A DNA stretch of 64,000 nucleotides from Anolis sagrei. Taxonomy: Eukaryota > Chordata > Lepidosauria > Squamata > Anolidae. The stretch covers positions 17,533,545-17,597,544 of the forward strand of contig NC_090025.1 in the NCBI RefSeq assembly GCF_037176765.1. Reading direction: 5' to 3'. The notes beneath the pieces were generated by a model, which saw only the letters and a list, made by a program, of their open reading frames with translations, had not been told where the DNA came from and searched no databases. Position 1 is the first letter of the stretch, and each line of letters begins with the position of its first letter. The position numbers and the translations under genes are program-made. This document shows, piece after piece, positions 32,113 to 42,400 of the stretch.

Positions 32113-34060
32113 TGATATCGAGCTCCTTTGGAGGGTCCTCCCAGCGAGGGAGGTCCCGGAAGACCGCGAATGGGGTCTTGACCTTGGTGAGCTGCCAGCG
32201 AACGCCAATCCAAAAAGACGCAAAAATATTAAAAATCAATCTCACCAGGCTGAAGAGAAATCTGCGACCGAGGCGTTTATTTAGCGATTCAGCTGAAAAG
32301 GATGCGTTACAGGGATGAATCCTCCATAAGCATGCAGTACAGTGATTTTCAGGCATATTTATACAGGCAAAACAAAGAAAACCCGGTTTGAATCTCCCGC
32401 CCGCCTTCTGTCAGTTTCCTCTGTCCTGATTGGCCGGCTCCGGAACAGCTGGGAGGAGGCTTGGCCGCTGGTCCCGCCTTCCCTCCAATCGCCAGCCGCT
32501 GTCGCCTCCAGGGGGCCAATCAGAGCCCTCGGAGCGCCTCTGAAGATCGTCCAATCAGCGGCCAGGAGGCGGGATGTAGTTTGACAGCGCAGAGGGGCGG
32601 AATGCCTGGGAGGCGTCCGCCAGCTGATTGATAATCTTTTGTTCTTACACGGCAGGGAGGCAGACGGGGGAAACAAGGGATTTCCTGAGTTCTGATAGCA
32701 GATGTGTATAGGCATAAAGGAAGGGCTATGGGTGGCATTTGGATCTCAACCTTGTGGACAAAGGGGGTCCTTAGTCACAAAGGAGCGTACACAAATACCA
32801 TGATTGATTTAATCAGTCCGTTTTCCGGGTTTCGGCTGACAAATCTTTGGCCCTGTTTGTCTGACTCTGAAAACAAAGCCTTAAGATATTGTCAGCCCTG
32901 ATCCATGCAATGTCAATATGAATGGAGTTTCTCCTAAGGAAATTGGATTCCTTAACTGTAATCCCAGGCCGCATACTTTAGTAGGGTAAAGTTCAAAGGG
33001 AAAAAGTAGGGAAAAGGGTGAGGGTACATCTCATTTCATATCATATATTTCATATACATTCTTCATAAACTTTCATAAGCTCATAGATTTCATAAAAGGG
33101 GTCCCCATCCCATCCCCATCCCAGCAAAGTTTATTAGAAGCAACAACAATTGATAAAGGCAATCCATCAGAGTTCTTGAGGTATGATCTGCTTGGCAAGG
33201 ACACACACACAGGCGGGGGCCATTCTCCCCAAGAGGCTTGGTTTTGAGTTCGTAGAGGAAGTTCATGATGATAGGGCATCAAGTCAATCAGTGAGGGCAG
33301 AAGGGTCCGCAAGGAGTCCGCAAATGGTGGAGAGTGGGGCAATGTCCTTTGGAGAACTGCATCTCCCAGCCAAGACCTGGGACCCATCTGGCCCCCTCCC
33401 CGGGGCTGCTGCAGCCGGCTGCCGCAGGTCCCAGGCGGCTTGGATCAACGTGGAGCGAACACTGCCGCGGAGAAGCGGGAAACCCGGCCAACTGACAATC
33501 AGCTGTTTCTCTGCAAGACGGAAGTTCTCAAAACAAAACTAATTTTCTCCCGGGAGGAGCAGCCCAAAACAGAGAAAAGGAGATGGCAGATAGGCTTAGA
33601 ATTAGTCATAGAACAAGGCAAAATTGGAACGGCGGCGATCCGCCATGTTATGTGTTTTTGTGGATAGCGGGGTTTGTAATGGTGGTTTCCGTATCCACGG
33701 TTTGATTTAACACAGATTCGGGGTCCGGGGGGCACCTGGAGGTGCCCCCCGCGGGCTCACGGCCCTCCGGAGCCCAGAAAGGGGTTTATGGAAGCGTTCA
33801 TGGAGTGCTGGGCCAAGAAGGGATACAAAAGTAGCATGCGGAAAGATATAAAGTTTCAAGTTTCAAGTATTTCATTTGGGAAAGATACAAAGTAAAGGGA
33901 GAGGGAAAGTTAGCTGAGGTTGCAGGCATTCCTGGTCTTGGAGCTGGCGGCTGAGGCACATTTCATCTGCTGGCCTCAAAGCTTGGCCCGGGAACTGCGG
34001 AACTCCCTGCTGCAGTTCATACTAATGTAAAGGCGGGGCTCCCGGCGGCGCTCGCCGTCA
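32113..34060 (-). mobile_element. large solo LTR, retrovirus-like, inserted in BovB (fossil)
   Basis: About 1.95 kb, GC-rich, starting TGATATCGAGC and ending GCTCGCCGTCA (inverted ends), flanked by a 4-bp target duplication TGCT (32109-32112, 34061-34064) inside the BovB sequence. Read on the minus strand it has several CCAAT-type boxes, a TATA box (tataaatatgcc, about 32355-32366) and AATAAA (32277-32282), in the order expected of an LTR. No coding region is seen. It is younger than the BovB copy it splits. Family not resolved. Confidence 0.7.
33727..33750. repeat. perfect GC hairpin in the LTR
   Basis: Eleven-base stems (ggggggcacct / aggtgcccccc) with a 2-base loop. It lies within the U3-like part of the LTR. 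Function unknown. Confidence 0.85.
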
Positions 34061-34155
34061 TGCTCATTGGAGGGAAGGATACTAGAGACAAAGTTGAAGT
34101 ACTTTGGCCACATCATGAGGAGACAGCAAAGCCTAGAGAAGACAATTATGCTGGG

Positions 34156-34475
34156 CAGGCATGTAGCCGGGGGGGGGGGGGGGGGGGGGGGCTCGGGGGG
34201 CTTCAGCCCCCCCCGAAATTCTGATGGTGGTTCGCGAAAAGGCCTTACTGGTGCATTATTTAAACTGTTATGTTTATTCATATCATGATCTGATCACCAT
34301 ACTCAATCTATCCCACATGCATGGGGGTATTGGGGTAATGATACAAAAGGTTTGCTAGGCTAGACCCTCTTTCACTCAGACTCAGCCCCCCCCAAACTCA
34401 GCCCCCCCCGAAACCCCCCCTGAAAATTTTTTAGCCCCCCCCCCCCCCCGAAACGAAATCCTGGCTACGGGCCTG
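34156..34475. mobile_element. hAT MITE with G/C-run arms, inserted in BovB
   Basis: 320 bp with terminal repeats CAGGCATGTAGCC and (reversed) CAGGCCCGTAGCC and a perfect 8-bp target duplication ATGCTGGG (34148-34155, 34476-34483). Just inside the ends are runs of about 20 G and 16 C. A second, left-truncated copy lies at 48412-48685 in reverse. Confidence 0.85.
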
Positions 34476-34810
34476 ATGCTGGGGAAAGTGGAAGGCAAAA
34501 GGAAGAGGGGCCGACCAAGGGCAAGGTGGATGGGTGGCATCCTTGAAGTGACTGGACTGACCTTGAAGGAGCTGGGGGTGGTGACGGCCGACAGGGAGCT
34601 CTGGCGCGGGCTGGTCCATGAGGTCACGAAGAGTCGGAGACGATTGAACGAATGAACAACAACAATGTAATAATAAAAGGTAAAGGTAAAGGTTTTCCCT
34701 AACATTCCCCTGACGTAATACAGATACAATATTAATAATGTTATATATATACTACAACTTATGATATAGTACAATATATTATATAATATTTAATATTATA
34801 TATATATATA

Positions 34811-35370
34811 TCTGTATAAATAAAAATGTAATGTTCGTTTGTGGTATTCACAGAACTCAAAAACCACTGGGGCAATTGGCACCGAATTTGGACACGATAC
34901 ACCTAACAACCCAATGTATGTCCTTCGCTAAAAAAAAATTGATTTTGTCATTTGGGAGTTGTAGTTGCTGGGATTTATAGTTCACCTACAATCAAAGAGC
35001 ATTCTGAACGCCACCAACGATGGAATTGAACCAAACTTGGCACACAGTTCTCCCATGACCATCAGAAAATACTGGAAGGGTTTGGTGGGCAATGTCCTTT
35101 GCTTTTGGAGTTGTAGTTCACCTACATCCAGAGAGCACTGTGGACTCAAACAATGATGGATCTGGACCAAACTCTACACCTATACTCAATATGCCCAAAT
35201 TTGAACACTGGTGGAGTTTGGGGAAAATAGACCTTGACATTTGGGAGTTGTAGTTGCTGGGATTTATAGTTCACCTACAATCACAGAGCATTCTGAACCC
35301 AACCAATTGGGCCAAACCTCCCACACAGAACCCCCATGTGGGCCACAGCAACGTGTGGCAGGGAATGGCT
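34811..35370 (+). mobile_element. Helitron, non-autonomous (copy 1)
   Basis: Starts tctgtataaataaaaatgta then atgttcgtttgtgg, and ends gggccacagcaacgtgtggc followed by agggaatggctact, a hairpin and a decayed CTAGT end. It contains repeated 'gggagttgtagttgctggga' and 'gttcacctacaatcaaagag' blocks. The family assignment rests on these termini. Confidence 0.65.
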
Positions 35371-35372
35371 AC

Positions 35373-35995
35373 TCTATATACATAAAAATGTAATGTTCGT
35401 TTGTGGGATTAACATAACTCAAAATGGACGAATTGACCACAAGACACCTACTAACCCAAGGAGCGGCCATCACTCAAAGAAAATTGATGTTGTCATTTGG
35501 GAGTTGTAGTTGCCGGGATTTATAGTTCACCTTCAATCAAAGAGCATTCTGAACTCCACCAATGATAGAATTGAACCAAATTTGGCATACAGAAATCCCA
35601 TGACCAACAGAAAATACTAGAAGGATTTGGTGGGCATTGACCTGGAGTTTTGGAGTTGTAGTTCACTGACATCCAGAGAGCACTGTGGACTCAAACAATG
35701 ATGGATCTGGGCCAAACTTGAATACTGATGGAGTTTGGGGAAATAGACCTTGATATTTGGGAGTTGTGGTTGCTGGGATTTATATTTAATCTACAATCAA
35801 AGAGCACTCTGAACCCAGCCCACAATAGATGTGCATCAAACTTGGCACACTACCTGCATGGCTAATATTGAACACTGTGCATTTTGAATTCTGGGTGTTG
35901 TAGTTCACCAACACCAAAAAGGAAAAGAAGGACAGGTGGAGAGATCTTCAGCCTTCTCTGCCAAAAGCATTACACCTAGGTTGAGAAACACTGTC
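35373..35995 (+). mobile_element. Helitron, non-autonomous (copy 2, 3' truncated)
   Basis: Starts 3 bp after copy 1 with tctatatacataaaaatgta and repeats the same internal order (gttgtagttgccgggattta, gaatgatag-type variants). It runs into unrelated sequence near 35995 without the terminal hairpin. Head-to-tail arrangement with copy 1. Confidence 0.6.
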
Positions 35996-36478
35996 ATAGA
36001 GTCTAAACCAATTGAACCCAGATTGTGGCAGCCACAAAATGAATTTTCTGTAGTAGAACAACTACTTTAAAAGTAAGAACCGCACAATTAAACAGAAAAT
36101 AGCACTTTCAAACCAGGAACTCATTTTTCCCCCCAAATTTTGTTACACAGCGTTATTGGACATAGATGAAATAATGGATACAGGTCCCATATATAAAACC
36201 CATTGTATATATAATAAATGCATTTGGCTTCCTCAACATGCTTCCTTTTTCAGGCTAAATGATGCCTCCATATTCAAAGGTAGTAATCTGAATACTATTC
36301 AATATTCAGGATTTTATCCTTGGGAGTCCCTAGAGACATATGGATGGCCACCTCTGGAAACAGGTCTGCATTAGACGAACTTTGGAATTAAAGCCAATTG
36401 TTAATCCAAGCTAGAACAGGCCCACTGGACAAATGGACATAGCAGTGGATCCTTAAACCACTTTTGTGAAAATACCTA

Positions 36479-37654
36479 TGTTGTAGTAGAGCCTGTTAGT
36501 AACACTGCAAGTGGTAGTATGGGTGTCAGAAGGGGGAAAAGGAGTGCTCGGGAGCAAGAGCTAGATGAGGAACAACAAAGCAAAAGGATCTGGGATATAC
36601 TTATGTCACCTACCGACGAAGACTCCTTCGAAGGGTTTTCTGAGAGCGAAGGGTCGATGAGTGAGGAGGAGGAAGGAGATACAGTGGATATGAATAGGGG
36701 AACTAAGAGGGTTACTCGGGAGCAGGAATCGGATGAGGAGCGACAAAGGAAGAAGATCCGGGATATACTTACTGCTCCCACAGATGAAAAGTCCTTCATG
36801 GGTTTCTCTGGGAGTGATGGGTCTGGGAGTGATGAGGATGGGGATGACACACTAGATTGGACTAAGGTACAACAGGTTCAAGATGTATATACTCAGCCAA
36901 CATCTAGTGGCACGTTTGTGGGGTTTTCTGGTGGTGGGGATTGGCATTCGGGAGATACCGCTGAGTCTTGGGGAGACCTAAGTCTTGACAAAAGATGGAG
37001 GAGTTGGAGGGATGGGCTTCAGAATTCAGGTGTGGAGTCAAGGACAGCTGTAAGAGATAATGGCAGGGCGGAGGTCAGCTCATCTTCGGATGATGTGTAA
37101 GATAAAAGTAGATTTTGAAACGAAAGATCTTTGCAGAAGGCAAAGTGTTGGTTATGTGTCTTGGGTTTTGTTGCTGCCGTTTTCGTGTTGGGTTTGGGTC
37201 CTGGATCTGCAGGTTGCTGCTTCCGTTCGTGTGTGTTACAACTCGGCTTGGATTCTTGTGAGTGCGGATTTCCCCTTTTTTGACTTCGGACCAGTTTTGA
37301 CTACGATGCTGCCTACGTGGACTTTGGAACCTTGCAACTTTGGACATGGTTTACTTCGACCTCGGACTTCATTTGACGACGTCTTCTTCTTTGCGGCTCT
37401 TTGTTTGGTCACCCTTTACTTGCTGTGATATTTTGTGTGACTTTTGAAGCGCTTTAGTTTAATCCGGATCTTTTCTCCGGATAATCCGGATTATTGCTTC
37501 AGTTTGCTTTATGAACTGGAACTTGTTGCTAATTTTGAGTTTTGACCAGGGGCACTGAAGTAAGTGTCTCTGAGTCCCTTTTGCTTTGTATTAATAAACT
37601 CTACTTTTGGACATACTCTTGAGTCTGGCTCTTTAAGGCGTCTGGGTTCCGACA
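36479..37654 (+). mobile_element. solo LTR carrying an acidic open reading frame (fossil)
   Basis: 1176 bp bounded by TGTTGTAG and CCGACA with a perfect 5-bp target duplication ACCTA (36474-36478, 37655-37659). AATAAA at 37593-37598. A 193-codon open frame (36519-37100) encodes a Ser/Asp/Glu-rich protein with an internal repeat (168-bp period: REQELDEEQQ..., REQESDEERQ...) and three (S/T)F-x-GFS motifs. No retroviral enzyme domain is present; nothing internal survives between two LTRs. Family unresolved (Gypsy- or ERV-like). Confidence 0.65.
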
Positions 37655-38197
37655 ACCTAGCTATAATTCTTTTCCACATCTTGGCCCTCTTCTTCCCTAT
37701 TGTCTTGCAATTCAATCCCCATCCCAGGCAGCTGTGTTGCTGGGATGAGGGGATGTGCAATCCAGAAGATTGTGAATGCTGTAGATGGCTCTCAGGTTTT
37801 TAATAAGCATCTTTGGCATTCTTATCAGACCCAAACCAAAGTTCATCAAAATCAATATCTCAATAGCCAGTGTTATTATAAAATAGTTTATTTCAACATG
37901 TGCAAATTCATACCCCCTCCAATTGCATAAAAACACACATCAAAGCATAGTAAAAAATAAGGATTGTCTGAGACTGCCTTTTAGCAGGTTTGCTACCAAA
38001 ATCTAGGAACCTCCAAAGCTGCCTTCATAGTTGAATGAGACCTTTAGTCCATTCTGCCTTCTTCAGTATGATGGCCTGTGATGTGTGAACTGCAGTCTCC
38101 ATCATCCCAGGTAGCCTCTGGTCTGGAGATGGTGGGAGATGCACATTGAGGAAGAGCACTAGGTTGAGGGAAATCATTTTGCACTGCTCGGTGTTTT

Positions 38198-38420
38198 GGG
38201 GTGCATCTATACCTTAGAATGAATGCATTTTGACATCACTTTAAATGCTGTGGCTCAGTTCCATGGAATCATGGGATATCTAATTTGTAATGCACCAGCA
38301 CTCCTTGGTAGAAAACGTTCAAGATCTTCTCAAACTGCAGTTCCTGTGATTTCATAGCACTGAGTTGTGATAGTTAAAGTGTTGTCAAATTGCATCAAGT
38401 CTACAATGTAGCTGCACGCT
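38198..38420. mobile_element. old palindromic MITE (gtgcatctacac family)
   Basis: ggtgcatctataccttagaa at left and caagtctacaatgtagctgc at right are inverted. The centre has the gcaccagcactccttgg block shared with 41990-42310, 47825-48035 and 52027-52235. Diverged. Confidence 0.55.
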
Positions 38421-38492
38421 TAGGCATGAGTCTTCCCTAGCCCTCCTGTATGGCAAACATGTACTCTTCCCAGCTTAGAGAGTGGAAGAAAC

Positions 38493-38625
38493 ACTGTCTA
38501 CTTTGGGTTGCTGTGAGTTTTCTGGGCTGTATGGCCATGTTCCAGAAGCATTCTCTCCTGACATGACTATACAGCCCGGAAAACTCACAGCAACCCAGTG
38601 ATTCCAGCCATGAAAGCCTTTGCAT
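38493..38625. mobile_element. Penelope-derived inverted repeat remnant
   Basis: tttgggttgctgtgagtttt then ctgggctgtatggccatgtt, followed by the reverse arm cccggaaaactcacagcaac. Two opposed terminal arms with almost nothing between; a minimal form of the hairpin copies at 9772 and 50596. Confidence 0.65.
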
Positions 38626-39294
38626 GCAGCCACGTGAATGTGCCAGAGGTGGCAGCAAAAAGCCGCTATTGCCGGAGAAAGCCCATTTCTAGAAGAGGCT
38701 ATGAAATGAAATCCACTTCCTCATGAATACCCTGAGACCAACTGAGCTGCTATGTTGAGCTCTGCCTTTCTAGCATTATAAGAAAGCAGAAGGAACCTCC
38801 TACATAAATAGGCCTTTTGCAATATCCCTTGTGCCTTAAAGTCATGTGGTCACATGTTATTGCTTTTAAATGTCTTTGACTTGATGCTTTATCTGGTTGC
38901 CTACTTATACTCAGCATTATACTGCCAGGCTTCTCTTTGCTACACTTATTTTTCACTTTTCCTCCATTGAGTCCAAAGCATCAAGTCTTCTGTTTCCCAC
39001 TTTGTCCACACAACAACCCTGTGAGGTAGGTCAGGCAGAGAGAAAGGACCGCTCCTTCCCATATGATTCATAGTACAGTGGGGGGAATCCCTAGTGAAGT
39101 AGGTCCATTTTTGGCACAGCCATGGTTGAAACAAAGTGCTTGAGCAATTCTTGCAGAAAGATAGAAAAAAACCTTTAAACAGCAAGCTCCAGATAATGCC
39201 CTTCTCTTTTGACACACTTGGGTTTCTTCCTTGGTATCAAAATATTTGGAAACATTGAAAGTCTGACACAGCTGTGGCCTTCCAACTAGTTTTG

Positions 39295-39454
39295 CTAAAT
39301 GCAAGCCCTGGCTTTGGCATTTCTTATGACGTAAAATCCATACGAAAAAGCCGGGAGCCCAAGTCTGCTCCCTGGACTGAGAGGCTTCTCGATGAGAGAT
39401 GGCAACGTTTCGTCGCCCACTAGTTTTAGGAGATGGCCGTTCAGCTGAATAGAC
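39295..39454 (-). CDS. HPSE: HPSE exon 12: C-terminus and stop
   Basis: 160 nt including the TAG stop, acceptor AG at 39456-39455. It encodes [20 protein letters not shown], then [20 protein letters not shown] and [12 protein letters not shown]. The ending is almost identical to human ([22 protein letters not shown]). The 3' UTR extends leftward; its poly(A) site was not placed. Confidence 0.95.
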
Positions 39455-42400
39455 CTGCAGGGGAAGAAAGGGCAATTAGACACAACAAACCTAGTTAAGA
39501 AAAAGCATGGAATCACAAAACAGTACACCATAAACAGAAGGATACACCTGGTCTTTTTTGGCAACTATAATGACCTAGTCAGGTCTCCACATTCTCTGGG
39601 GTTAGGGGCACAAGATCCCCCTGAAAGTAAAAACAACTCAAAGAAATAACATTTTTTTAAACCCGAGAGAACACTTCTCTAGGAATTTCTAGGTCTTTTA
39701 GCATGGCTTAATGGTCTACTTCCACTGGAAGCTAGAATCACATTTTTTAAATTGTGTCAGAAACAACTTGAGAAACAGCAAGTTGCTTCTGGTGTGAGAT
39801 AATTGGTCATCAGCAGAGACGTTGCCTAGTGAATGCCTGTTGGAGGCTTCTCTCATGAGAAGCTGGAGCTGACAGATGGGAACTCACCCCATCTCACAGA
39901 TTCGAACCGCCAACCTTCAAGTCAGCAGTTCAGCCAGCACAAGGGTTTAAGCCATTGCGCCACCACAGCTCCTTAGAATCACATTGGAGCACCTAGATCA
40001 GGCATGGGCAAATTTTGGCCCTCCAGGCTGTTAGGACTTGTGGGGATTGAAGTCCAAAGCACCTGGAGGGACTATGTTTTCTCATCGCTGACCTAGATAT
40101 TCCTAGAGAAGTGTTCTCTCTAGAAATCTCTTGGTCCTCCACCATGAGTGAAGGAAGTTGACCATAGCACCACACTGGAAGGCCTAGAGCTGCCTACAGA
40201 GAACATTTTGAATCAAACCTGTGAATAATCAAATCAGCAAAAAAAGGGAATTGCAAATCTGGAGGTATGATTGTATTTCATATCCTCAAGATTTCACAGT
40301 AGAACACCAAGATCCATGTAGCAAAACAACATCAGAGTCTGGTCCAGAAGGCAAAATTACTAATAAGGAAGGACAGACAAGCTAGAAGTTACTGCAGCAG
40401 TTTACCTTTGTCTGAAAGGCAAGATTCTGCCCCATCTTCCAATCTCTCCTGCTGAATTGATTGGAAACTTTTTGCCTCATACACACTTAATAGGACTATA
40501 ATTCCATTTTAATTTCAATTACTGGGATTTGTAGTTTGGGGAGACAGTAAAGCCCTCTAACTTAGAATTCTAAAAAAAAAAAAATCTTCCCTAAACTGCT
40601 GAAATCATGATTCCATAGGATAGTGTTAAAATGGAATCATAGTAACATAATTGTTTAGTGTGAAAGGGCCCTTAGTGAGGCTCATCACTCATTAGAGAAT
40701 AGAACAGTGGTTCTCAACTTGTGGGTCCCCAGATGTTTTGGCCTTCAACTCCCAGAAATCCTAACAGATGGTAAACTGGCTGGGATTTCTGGGAGTTGTA
40801 GGCCAAAACACATGGGGACCCACAGGTTGAGAACCATTGGAATGGAATGTGGATTTCCTCCGTCCCATGCCAATGCTCTATCCACTTCACCACACTGTGT
40901 CTCTTAGGCAAAGGCCTTGGGTCCAGTGGATCTAAGACGCCTCCTATCCTGGTCCTGGAATACTCCTCCCTACTTCTCCTGTTTATTTTCCCTTAGCTTA
41001 TTTCAATTATTGTAAACTTAAATCCAAAGTGTAAATGTAATTTGGACTCTCTTAACTTAGCAGGGAAAGAGGGGAAGTTGGAATCTTGCACTTTCCAGTG
41101 GGCTTGGATAAAAGCAAGCTGCTGCGGTCTAATCTAACTTGTTTATTCTTCCTCAACAGTTTTCCCTTTTCACCCTATGGTTGCTTAGCCACAGCTGTGA
41201 AATATTGGAGGTAATACCATGGCCAAACTGTTCCAAAGCTGAATTTTGGACCATTTCTCCCAAAGAAATTGGACGTGAGCATTATGGAAGTCTCCTTCTT
41301 CCCAAACCCACTCTTGAGAAGATAGGCAGGACTACTCACGTGGAAAGTAGGCTGTTTCCATGAGGAAGCAGAAGGTATTCATCAATCTGCTTGTTGGCGA
41401 AGTAATTCGGTAACAGCAAGCGTTTGGTGCGGTTGTTGAGGTTTAAGGCAAATAACGTCACGTCTCCATCTCTGTATTTTGGGCTAGAAGATAAGAAAAA
41501 ATAGAAAGAAAACCCTAATTAAAACAGTCAAAACAGGAAGCCAATTTAAGTACAAATATTAGATTCAGGCTTGAGAAACTTACTTATATATAAATAATGA
41601 CTGGAGATGTTGGGAGTTTCAGTCTAATAGATCTGAAGGTTAAAAGGTTGAATTTTTTTCATGCCAGAAGTGACGTGAGAAACGGCAAGTCGCTTCTGGT
41701 GTGAGAACTGGCCATCTGCAAGGACATTGACAGGCTTCGCCCGGATGTTTTGATGTTTTACTATCCTTGTGGGAGACTTCTCTCATGTCCCCACATGGGG
41801 AGCTGGAGCTGCCAGAGGGAGCTCAACCCGGTCTCCTCGGATTCAAACCTCTGACCTGTCCATTTTCAGTCCTGCCAACACAAGGGTTTGACCCATTGCA
41901 CCACCGGGCGCTCCCATAAGGTTGGATAAGACTGGTTTAATAAATGAAAGGCCACCATTCAGTCCTAAAACTATACTTTGGAACCAAGGCTATAGCCACA
42001 CTGTAAAATTATAGCTGTTAGACGCCACTTTAACTGGCAGGGCACAATAGTACAGGATTCTGGAATGTGTAGTTTTGTGAGATATTTACCCTTCTTGGTC
42101 AGAGACCTGGGGGAGGGCAGTATGGCTTCAATGGCTTCATTGCCCCTGCTTCATCCTGCCTCTATCCCTTCATTTGACAAAGTTTGAAGGAGCTTTAGCC
42201 TTCTGTGCCAAAGTGTGCTGGTGTCTTACCAAACTACAGCCCCACATTATTGAGACACGGCATTTTAAATGGTTTTCAAACTGCATTAATTCCACAATGT
42301 AGATTCATGCTTAGTTGGTTCATTAGGGTTACTTCATGGTACTTGTCTCTGCCCTGCGACACATGACATTTCAAAACTGGATCACTACTATTTCAATGCT

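Larger units (their letters stand above)
31222..34670 (+). mobile_element. RTE-BovB LINE, split by an LTR and a hAT MITE
   Basis: 5'-truncated BovB. The first part (31222-32112) is an open frame with reverse transcriptase motifs: FTDYSKAFDCVDHNKLWQVL, GVRQGCILSPILFNLYAEH and LRYANDTTLMAES (active-site YADD is YAND here), then FVFLGAKITADADCSQEIRR, ending AFELWCWRKVLRVPWTARRS. The rest resumes at 34061-34155 and 34476-34670 (gaggtcacgaagagtcggag...CAACAACAA). Removing the two insertions leaves one colinear element of about 1.2 kb. The altered YADD suggests this copy cannot encode active enzyme. Confidence 0.9.
37660..39294. other. HPSE 3' flank: unassigned parts
   Basis: 37660-38197 and 38626-39294 include the HPSE 3' UTR, whose end I cannot place. 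No other gene between HPSE and COQ2 is supported. Confidence 0.4.
39664..40121. mobile_element. palindromic MITE containing two nested insertions
   Basis: Outer ends agagaacacttctctaggaa and ttcctagagaagtgttctct are inverted repeats. A SINE (39745-39973) and a hAT MITE (39999-40090) are inserted inside, each with its own target duplication. In the 3' flank of HPSE transcription order: it lies in the intron between exons 11 and 12. Confidence 0.75.

Noticed and set aside
36519-37100. Acidic 193-codon frame as a host gene
   Set aside because: Enclosed by LTR boundaries with a perfect target duplication, so it belongs to the retroelement; kept as a finding instead.
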